Shown: in pieces, positions 1-5,143 of the stretch
Numbering within the stretch: the stretch's first letter is position 1
Layout: every line of letters starts with the position of its first letter
Source: Pseudomonadales bacterium
GTDB lineage: Bacteria; Pseudomonadota; Gammaproteobacteria; Steroidobacterales; Steroidobacteraceae
Direction: 5' to 3'
DNA length: 6,590 bases
NCBI GenBank assembly: GCA_020442965.1
Contig: JAGRJB010000298.1
Location: 1 to 6,590, forward strand
Made by a program: the position numbers and the translations under genes
Notes under the pieces: generated by a model
Told to the model about the DNA's origin: nothing
What the model saw: only the letters and a program-made list of their open reading frames with translations
Databases searched by the model: none

Positions 1-1652
1 CGTGCCCAATCGCCAAATCGATCCGGCAACTTCAGGACAATTGCCTTGGGTAGTAGCTTCTGCGCGATCGGCAGCCGATCGAGCAGTGGCTCCCATGGAG
101 CGCTCGCAAGAATCACCTGGCAGTGCGCGGCGGGCAATCGTTCAGCCATCGGGTAATCGAACTCCGCTTGGTAAGCGAGCTGATAACGATCACCCATCTT
201 CATCGATTCGACAACGCGCTTGTGGATGTAGTCGGGGTCGACGTTCGGCTCCGAGTGCAGGGCTGCCGATTGCGTGCGCTTGAAGTAAGGGAACCACAGC
301 GCCTGATCGCGCATCATGTACCAAGCCCTGATGAGATGCGTGCCGTCGGGCTGTGGTGCGATCGACGGTGCATAGTGGGCTTTCATTTCCCGTCGTTCGG
401 CGGCGCTGAGGAGTGGCACGCCGAGGAATGTCAGTCGTGTGACGCTCCCGGGCCGTTGTCGATCCATTTCGAGCCCCACGAGAGCCCCAATATATCGGCC
501 TGCGACGTCTAGTTGTTCGATGCCAAGTGCATCCATCGCCTCGAGCACCACAGCGGCGTACTGCTCGATCGAGATATCGTCATCCGCAAGCAGTGCGTCC
601 GATTCGCCGCTGCCCGGGAGATCAAGGGCGATCACGGGCCGACGACCGATCCAGCCTTGCGCGATCGGTTCCACGAGCGCGGCGGACGCCGCCGAGCTAT
701 GTAGTACCAGCATTGGCTTGCCCGCGCCCTGCAGGTGGACGCGAGCGTGCAGGACGCCACCGCGTAGCGCGATGAGCTTGGAGTACAAGCGACTCGCGAT
801 CGGTGCGTCCACAGGCAGCGCCGGGGCGGGATCGCCCTGGTAGTGCTTGGCGATGTAGTCCGCAATCCCCCTGGCGCGATCGGCCATGCTTGCATTGAGT
901 GGTAGGACCTTGTAGTTCGCGGGCAATCCCGCCGCGATGAGCGCGTCGGTAATAGGCAGTGCAATACTGCCAACCCACCGAGTCACGACGGCGGGCACGG
1001 TGACGCCTTGTGCGCGCTCGGCGCGTTCGTTGTAGAACGCGGGTCGATAAGCCCAGTCGTAGCGCGTGCCAGCGCGCAGGTAGTCCAGCAAGAACTGCTG
1101 CATGAGCGTCACAGGTGGTATGTCGCGCGGCACTCGATTAGCCGCCTTGGTGATCGACCAGGGGAAGAAAACGTTCAGTTCGCGCACCATGTGCCAATAG
1201 GTCATCAGATGGCGGCCATCGAGCTTGGGGCGAACGCTCGGAAAATAGCCTCTTACGATCTCTTCACAGTCCTCGGGGTCGATGTGCCCGGCGGTATCGA
1301 GTATTAGGAGGCGCACGCGTTCCGGGTAGCGCCGCGCAAACTCGACGGCGAGTTGCGCGCCCGTGGCAGCGCCGTACAAGCAAACGCTTGTCAGGCCAAG
1401 CGCATCGAGAGTGCTGGCGAAAATGGGCAGGTAGTCGTCGAGCGACTCGGGCTTATAGGGCGGCGGGTCGGATAGGCCGTAGCCGGGGGTATCGAGCGCA
1501 TAGACGCGGTTGCGCCTTGCGATCTCCGCGGCGACGGGCACCACCATGGTGCTCGAGAGTGGGGATGGGTGCAGCAAAATGACCGGCGCGCCTTCGCCCG
1601 CGGTTCGATAGTGAATTTGCCGGCCATCGAAGTTGACAAATGCTCGCCGCAT
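1..1652 (-). CDS. Tandem (two-domain) alpha/beta-hydrolase fold protein, nucleophile lost in both domains; 3' end outside window
   Basis: The frame from ATG at 1652 stays open for 550 codons to the window edge, so the C-terminus is missing. Two alpha/beta-hydrolase domains follow each other. Domain 1 (about residues 5-270) has an oxyanion-type LLHPSP (H28), LDTPGYGLSD (D54) and an elbow G94-A-A96-T-G98. Domain 2 (about 290 to the end) has VLHSS (H318), LDLPGSGESD (D344) and an elbow G385-R-Y387-I-G389. The domains align at a constant offset of 290-291 residues, including a shared lid motif DGxHLxxxWxMxR (D145 and D436), which points to internal duplication. In the G-x-Ser-x-G elbow the serine is Ala96 in domain 1 and Tyr387 in domain 2. 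Near the end of domain 1 I also see no obvious catalytic Asp or GH-type His. It may be a pseudoenzyme, a binding protein, or a serine-independent lyase or oxygenase; I cannot choose. GAGAGGG ends 6 bases before the ATG and supports this start. It is transcribed divergently from the VOC gene. Confidence 0.9.
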   Translation of the reverse strand, partial: MRRAFVNFDGRQIHYRTAGEGAPVILLHPSPLSSTMVVPVAAEIARRNRVYALDTPGYGLSDPPPYKPESLDDYLPIFASTLDALGLTSVCLYGAATGAQLAVEFARRYPERVRLLILDTAGHIDPEDCEEIVRGYFPSVRPKLDGRHLMTYWHMVRELNVFFPWSITKAANRVPRDIPPVTLMQQFLLDYLRAGTRYDWAYRPAFYNERAERAQGVTVPAVVTRWVGSIALPITDALIAAGLPANYKVLPLNASMADRARGIADYIAKHYQGDPAPALPVDAPIASRLYSKLIALRGGVLHARVHLQGAGKPMLVLHSSAASAALVEPIAQGWIGRRPVIALDLPGSGESDALLADDDISIEQYAAVVLEAMDALGIEQLDVAGRYIGALVGLEMDRQRPGSVTRLTFLGVPLLSAAERREMKAHYAPSIAPQPDGTHLIRAWYMMRDQALWFPYFKRTQSAALHSEPNVDPDYIHKRVVESMKMGDRYQLAYQAEFDYPMAERLPAAHCQVILASAPWEPLLDRLPIAQKLLPKAIVLKLPDRFGDWA

Positions 1653-1733
1653 CGGGGTCCCTCTCGTTATGATCTACCTCTCGCTATGATCTAGAGGTTA
1701 CCGGATTCCGGCGCGCAACGAGGAGAGCATGTC
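1653..1733. promoter_or_regulatory. Divergent spacer between hydrolase (minus) and VOC gene (plus)
   Basis: These 81 bases must hold the 5' control signals of both outward-facing genes. The plus strand shows TATGAT at 1668-1673 and again at 1685-1690, each one mismatch from the -10 consensus, but neither has a good -35 box at 16-18 bases. The minus strand carries the hydrolase ribosome site GAGAGGG (1659-1665), which overlaps the first copy of the direct repeat. Promoter assignment is tentative; the divergent arrangement itself is certain. Confidence 0.55.
1661..1693. repeat. Tandem 16-base direct repeat, possible operator
   Basis: CTCTCGTTATGATCTA (1661-1676) is followed after one base by CTCTCGCTATGATCTA (1678-1693). 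The copies match at 15 of 16 positions, with a period of 17 bases. Each copy contains a TATGAT box on the plus strand and a GAGAG ribosome-site core on the minus strand. It may be a duplicated regulator site or a small slippage duplication; the sequence does not decide. Confidence 0.7.
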
Positions 1734-1736
1734 TTG
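1720..1736 (+). promoter_or_regulatory. Ribosome binding site that selects the TTG start of the VOC gene
   Basis: GAGGAGAG occupies 1720-1727. Its AGGAG core (1721-1725) lies 8 bases before TTG at 1734-1736, which is ideal spacing. The nearer ATG (1729-1731) sits only 3 bases after the core and reads ATG-TCT-TGA, a start followed at once by a stop. TTG is therefore the productive start, and the tiny start-stop frame overlaps it. Confidence 0.75.
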
Positions 1737-2333
1737 AATACCACCACCAAACTGCCCGAGCCGCGCCAGTCCGCCGTCACGCCGCTGAAGCGCACTGCGA
1801 TCATCGTGCGCGACATGGAGCGCTCACTCCAGTTTTACCGCGACGTACTCGGCATGAATGTCTGGGTCGAGGGCTCAGCGGGCGATGAATTGCCGGCGCT
1901 CTATCAACTGCTCGGCATGGCGCCGTGCCACACGCGCTGGATCATCCTGCAATCGAATGATGTTGACTTCGGCATGGTGGGATTGTTCGAGGTAACCGAC
2001 CCCGCCCCGGATGACGATACGCATCGCAATATCGATCGTGCCAATCGCGGCGAGGCCTGCCTCGTCTTTCACACCGCCGATGTCGATGGCATCCACGAGC
2101 GGTCACGCGCGATCGGGCTCACCATATTGTGTCCGCCGGTAGTTTTGTCGCTCGAGCAACACGGCGTATCGTCCAAAGAGATGACACTGCGCGATCCGAA
2201 TGGGGTGCTCTGCAACTTTATCCAAAACCTCGAGGGTGGATCGTTAGGCCTATCCAACGAGTTCCCCTGGGTGCGCAAGCAGGCTGCAGCCAAGCGAGCC
2301 GCCGGTACCCGGGCGCGCAAGAAGAAGCGCTAA
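1734..2333 (+). CDS. VOC superfamily (glyoxalase/bleomycin resistance/dioxygenase fold) protein lacking usual metal ligands
   Basis: This 199-residue protein carries the paired beta-alpha-beta-beta-beta modules of the vicinal oxygen chelate fold. Module 1 has IIVRDMERSLQFYRDVLGM (residues 23-41). Module 2 has VFHTADVDGIHER (111-123) and ends in LRDPNGVLCNFIQ (152-164). In glyoxalases and extradiol dioxygenases the metal is held by His at the start of each module and Glu in the last strand. By my alignment these positions are Arg20, Cys109 and Asn161, so a classical metal site is not visible. At about 200 residues it is also shorter than type I extradiol dioxygenases (about 300). The C-terminal tail (181-199) is rich in Lys and Arg. 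It starts at TTG with a strong ribosome site and its stop overlaps the dehydrogenase stop. The fold assignment is firm; the reaction, if any, is unknown. Confidence 0.88.
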   Translation: MNTTTKLPEPRQSAVTPLKRTAIIVRDMERSLQFYRDVLGMNVWVEGSAGDELPALYQLLGMAPCHTRWIILQSNDVDFGMVGLFEVTDPAPDDDTHRNIDRANRGEACLVFHTADVDGIHERSRAIGLTILCPPVVLSLEQHGVSSKEMTLRDPNGVLCNFIQNLEGGSLGLSNEFPWVRKQAAAKRAAGTRARKKKR

Positions 2334-3847
2334 CTGCGCACCGTGGCGCCGTATTTCGGCAGCGCCGGCGGATCGATCGGAATGATCGTCGCTTTGAGCT
2401 CGGTGAAGAACTCAAGGCTCGCCTGCGGACCATCGCGGCCGATACCGGATTCCCGGTAGCCGCCAAACGGAGCGCGCAGCTCGCGCATCATCGGCGTGTT
2501 CACCCACACGGTGCCGGCGCGGATCTCGCGCGAGCAGCGCATCACCGTGTTGAGATCCTCGGACCAGACGTAGCTCACCAGGCCAAACTTCGACTTGTTG
2601 GCAATCTCTATAGCTTCAGCGAGCGAGCTGAAGGTGAGAAAAGTGGCGAATGGCCCGAATATCTCTTCCTGGCAAACGCGCGAGTCGTTAGTAGATGCCA
2701 GCACGGCCGTGGGTTCCATGAAATAACCGCGGCCGAAATCTGGCGCGCGCCTGCCGCCGACTAACAGCCGGCCGCCGTCGGCCTTGGCGATGTCCACGAA
2801 GCCGAGGACGCGTTCCAGGTGTGCTTTGTAGGCAAGCGGTCCGACTTCGGTGGCGGCTAGTTGTGGATCGCCGAGCCGAATTTTCTTGGCGCGCTCCACA
2901 AACCGCTCGATGAACTGCTTGGCGATCTTCTCGTGCACCAGGATGCGCGAGCCCGCGAGACATTGTTGACCATTGTTGCCAAAGATGCCGGCGAGCGCGC
3001 CGTCGAGTGCGCGATCGATACTGGCCGAATCGAAGATGATGTTCGCCGATTTGCCGCCGAGCTCGAGCGCGACCGGCTTCAGATTCTTGCCGGCGGTGGC
3101 GGCAATCGACCGTGCGGTCGTTGTTCCGCCGGTGAAGCCGATCATGTCCACTCCCGCGTGACTCACGAGTGCGCTGCCGGTCACGGGCCCGCGTCCGTTC
3201 ACGAGATTTACGACGCCGGGGGGCAAGCCCGCCTCGTGGAAAATCTCCACCATGCGCCGGACCGACAGCGGCGTGAATTCCGAGGGCTTGAGAACACAAG
3301 TGTTGCCCCAGGGGATGCAGGTGGCGACCCGCATCGACGCGAGCGCGAGCGGCGCATTCCAGGGTGCGATCAGCGCCGCCACGCCCTTGGGCTCGCGCGT
3401 CACATACGTGAGGTAGCCCTTGGTTTGGGTGTACGTCTCGCCGTGTACGTTGCTCGCCACCTCCGCGAAGAACTCGAAATTGCGCGCCATGCGCTGCACG
3501 TGGCCGCGTACGCTCTGCAAGGGGAGGCCGACGTTTAGGCACTCCAGATACGCCAACTCCTCGCTGTGTTTGCGCAGGTGGTCGCGGATGGAATAGAGAA
3601 TATCCTTGCGATCGTTGATATCCATCTGCGGCCACGGACCGCTGTCGAATGCGCGCCGCGCCGAGCGTACTGCGAGATCCACCTCGACAGCGTCCGCCTC
3701 GCGCAGCTGGCTGATCGTCTCCTCGGTAGTCGGATTGATGACCGGAATATCCGCGCCCTTGGCACGCAGCGCTACGCCTTCGCCATCGATCAGGCTGGTG
3801 ACGTGCGAATTGACTGCATGCGACTTCGGTAGGGTGACAGCATTCAT
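2330..3847 (-). CDS. NAD(P)-dependent aldehyde dehydrogenase, hydroxymuconic-semialdehyde dehydrogenase-like
   Basis: This is a cytosolic 505-residue aldehyde dehydrogenase, the usual family length, oxidising an aldehyde to its acid with NAD(P)+. All expected catalytic features are present: APWNAP with Asn164, KPSE with Lys187 for the cofactor, FTGGTT (238-243) at the Rossmann turn, LELGGK with general base Glu262, GQQCLAGS with nucleophile Cys296, and EEIFGPF with Glu395 and Phe397. The C-terminal NTPMMRELRAPFGGYRESG (450-468) resembles the RDLRTPFGG region of 2-hydroxymuconic and related semialdehyde dehydrogenases, so a ring-cleavage semialdehyde is a reasonable substrate guess. I chose ATG at 3847, giving MNAVTLP. 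The frame opens further upstream, but that part is methyltransferase sequence in another frame. There is no Shine-Dalgarno sequence. With 7 bases after the methyltransferase stop, translation is probably coupled. The TAG stop overlaps the convergent VOC stop. Confidence 0.95.
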   Translation of the reverse strand: MNAVTLPKSHAVNSHVTSLIDGEGVALRAKGADIPVINPTTEETISQLREADAVEVDLAVRSARRAFDSGPWPQMDINDRKDILYSIRDHLRKHSEELAYLECLNVGLPLQSVRGHVQRMARNFEFFAEVASNVHGETYTQTKGYLTYVTREPKGVAALIAPWNAPLALASMRVATCIPWGNTCVLKPSEFTPLSVRRMVEIFHEAGLPPGVVNLVNGRGPVTGSALVSHAGVDMIGFTGGTTTARSIAATAGKNLKPVALELGGKSANIIFDSASIDRALDGALAGIFGNNGQQCLAGSRILVHEKIAKQFIERFVERAKKIRLGDPQLAATEVGPLAYKAHLERVLGFVDIAKADGGRLLVGGRRAPDFGRGYFMEPTAVLASTNDSRVCQEEIFGPFATFLTFSSLAEAIEIANKSKFGLVSYVWSEDLNTVMRCSREIRAGTVWVNTPMMRELRAPFGGYRESGIGRDGPQASLEFFTELKATIIPIDPPALPKYGATVRS

Positions 3848-3854
3848 ATGAATG
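3841..3854. promoter_or_regulatory. 14-base perfect palindrome over the dehydrogenase start codon
   Basis: CATTCATATGAATG reads the same on both strands. It fills the 7-base gap between the methyltransferase stop and the dehydrogenase ATG and covers the first codons. Its core TCATATGA contains the half-site seen in the inverted repeat before the UbiD gene. It could be a protein site or chance; no terminator-like U-tract is present. Confidence 0.4.
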
Positions 3855-4982
3855 TTAGGCGGCGGGCTTGGTGATGACGGTGACGAACCACGGCAGGCTC
3901 TGCGTAGCTTGCGGCAGATTGCCGACATAGACCTGTGCATCGGGGATGCCGGCGGCCTTGGCGTCGGCGGCGAGGTCGGCACTGGCGTAGACCTCCCAAT
4001 ACGGCTCGTTGTTATTGAGCGTGTCCCACGACATCTCGAACTTCTGGAATTCCGACAGACCCTTGAACTGCAGCGGCACGTCCTGGTGCACCGCGACGCC
4101 GCCCGGCGCGAGCATGCGCCAGGATTCTTTCAACATACCGCGGCGCGTGCTATCAGGGATCTCGTGCATCATATTGTGCGAGACGATCAGATCGAAGTAG
4201 CTATCGGGGAACTTGGTGTCCGCCGCGTCACGCTGATGAAAATGCACCGCCGCCGCTAACGATTCAGCCCGTGCATGCGCGTAGCGCAGCATGGCAGGCG
4301 CCACATCGATCGCATGGACCTCGGCATCGGGAAACTCGAGCGCATAGGGCACACTGGCAGAACCTGCCGAGCAGCCCATGTCGAGAATGCGCTCAGGCTT
4401 CAGATCGGGGAATTTCTCGGCAAGGAAGCGCTGCACGTGCGCGGCTTTGCTGTCGTGCTTACCGAGGCCCTGACCGAAGGCATAGAGATTGCCGCCGACT
4501 TCGTAGAGCGCGCCGGCGGCGACATCTTCTGGGCTTCTGTTCATCATGTAGCCGCCCGTTTGCAAGTGAATATCCAGGTTGGCGACGCCGCGCGGCGCTT
4601 GCACGGAGGGATCGAGTTCGAGACTGCCACGCCGTTTAGCGGGCTGCGTGAGCCTGGCGGCCTGCTGCTGCAATCGTTCCGTGTCGCGCGCCACGACGTC
4701 TGCAACGGAAGTCCACATGAGTTCTTGCGCCGAGCGATGCATCGTCGACCAGCCGCGGTAGGCCGGGTGGGAGTACATCGCGCCGCGGATAGTGTCGCGA
4801 TCGTCGGGGGTGGCGCCGGTTCTTGCAGCGAATTCGGGCGCCACCACTTCTTCGAACAATCGCTTGTTGCTGCTGCGAATGCTGCGATTCAGGCCCTGTT
4901 TGAGCGCGACGACGAACTGCTGGCGTGCCACGTCATCGTGGGTGGACTGAGGCAACATATCGTGTTGGACGCTACGAACCAT
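3855..4982 (-). CDS. Class I SAM-dependent methyltransferase with a long N-terminal helical domain
   Basis: The 375-residue protein has a Rossmann-type methyltransferase domain in its C-terminal half. Motif I is ILDMGCSAG (199-207). The acidic residue after strand 2 is Asp226 in AIDVAPAML. RDAAD with Asp252 matches the adenine-contacting loop, DLIVSHNMMHEI (264-275) is the motif IV region, and LAPGG (291-295) follows. The first 190 or so residues are an extra, mostly helical region (QGLNRSIRSS, YRGWSTMHRSAQELMW) that I do not recognise as a named domain and that may bind the substrate or form dimers. The acceptor atom (O, N, C or S) cannot be told from the sequence. The start at 4982 is supported by AAGGAG six bases upstream; the frame opens to 5162 but that extension has no ribosome site and crosses the promoter region. 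It is first in an operon with the aldehyde dehydrogenase. Confidence 0.9.
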   Translation of the reverse strand: MVRSVQHDMLPQSTHDDVARQQFVVALKQGLNRSIRSSNKRLFEEVVAPEFAARTGATPDDRDTIRGAMYSHPAYRGWSTMHRSAQELMWTSVADVVARDTERLQQQAARLTQPAKRRGSLELDPSVQAPRGVANLDIHLQTGGYMMNRSPEDVAAGALYEVGGNLYAFGQGLGKHDSKAAHVQRFLAEKFPDLKPERILDMGCSAGSASVPYALEFPDAEVHAIDVAPAMLRYAHARAESLAAAVHFHQRDAADTKFPDSYFDLIVSHNMMHEIPDSTRRGMLKESWRMLAPGGVAVHQDVPLQFKGLSEFQKFEMSWDTLNNNEPYWEVYASADLAADAKAAGIPDAQVYVGNLPQATQSLPWFVTVITKPAA

Positions 4983-4988
4983 GGCGGG

Positions 4989-4994
4989 CTCCTT
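4989..4994 (-). promoter_or_regulatory. Strong Shine-Dalgarno of the methyltransferase
   Basis: On the minus strand AAGGAG lies 6 bases before ATG at 4982. This is the clearest ribosome site in the window and fixes the start, shortening the longest possible frame by 60 codons. Confidence 0.85.
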
Positions 4995-5004
4995 GAAATT
5001 CTGG

Positions 5005-5029
5005 GCGGCGCCGGAAATTACAGCGCCGC
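5005..5029 (-). promoter_or_regulatory. GC-rich hairpin in the methyltransferase leader
   Basis: GCGGCGC (5005-5011) and GCGCCGC (5023-5029) are exact reverse complements around an 11-base loop. In the minus-strand transcript this stem would end 10 bases before the Shine-Dalgarno sequence. No U-run follows, so it is not an intrinsic terminator. It could affect translation or mRNA stability. Confidence 0.45.
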
Positions 5030-5108
5030 AGTCTCGGGGGGGCGAGCTCGAATCCTGCGCGGACGCTCGGTCGACGTCAATATGACACGCAACAAAACGC
5101 ATTGTGCC

Positions 5109-5137
5109 TTCCCAGCAGATTGTCATATCCATATGAT
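5109..5137 (+). promoter_or_regulatory. Candidate sigma70 promoter of the UbiD gene, predicting a leaderless or near-leaderless mRNA
   Basis: TTCCCA (5109-5114, 4 of 6 to consensus) and TATGAT (5132-5137, 5 of 6) are separated by exactly 17 bases. A start point about 7 bases after the -10 box would fall at or next to the A of the ATG at 5144. The absence of any Shine-Dalgarno sequence before this ATG fits leaderless translation. The -35 box is weak, so this remains a prediction. Confidence 0.45.
5123..5136. promoter_or_regulatory. Inverted repeat TCATAT-cc-ATATGA, candidate operator
   Basis: The arms 5123-5128 and 5131-5136 are perfect reverse complements around CC. The repeat overlaps the TATGAT box of the candidate UbiD promoter, the position expected for a repressor site. 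A shorter related element, GTCA-ata-TGAC, sits at 5076-5086. The binding protein is unknown. Confidence 0.5.
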
Positions 5138-5143
5138 GTCTCG

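Larger units (their letters stand above)
4983..5143. promoter_or_regulatory. Divergent spacer between methyltransferase operon (minus) and UbiD gene (plus)
   Basis: The 161 bases hold no credible gene. From left to right they contain the methyltransferase ribosome site, a GC-rich hairpin, a run of seven G (5036-5042), a short inverted repeat GTCA-ata-TGAC (5076-5086), a candidate UbiD promoter and the inverted repeat TCATAT-cc-ATATGA (5123-5136). I see no convincing -35/-10 pair for the methyltransferase direction. The layout is typical of a shared control region, but no regulator gene is in the window. Confidence 0.6.

Noticed and set aside
1633..1638. Perfect TTGACA as a -35 box for the VOC gene
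   Set aside because: The nearest TATGAT is 29 bases away and nothing -10-like lies at 16-18 bases. It is inside the hydrolase coding sequence.
1..1652. Several short frames on both strands suggesting a degraded region
   Set aside because: The minus frame from 1652 is open to the edge and encodes coherent hydrolase motifs throughout, so the short frames are shadows and the region is not broken.
2129..3635. Other long frames opposite or across the VOC and dehydrogenase genes
   Set aside because: They overlap a dehydrogenase with complete catalytic motifs and show Arg-rich shadow composition with no domain signature.
3848..3982. Extension of the dehydrogenase frame upstream to a start at 3982
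   Set aside because: The added 45 residues are Pro/Ser-rich, lie entirely in the 3' part of the methyltransferase in another frame, and have no family resemblance. ATG at 3847 gives a normal dehydrogenase length.
5083..5120. GGCAC and TTGC elements on the minus strand as a sigma54 promoter for the methyltransferase
   Set aside because: The GG and GC doublets are not spaced at the required 10 bases.
5102..5143. TTG start at 5102 for the UbiD protein
   Set aside because: It adds 14 residues unlike the family and has no ribosome site; MRDLRSFL from 5144 is a typical UbiD N-terminus.
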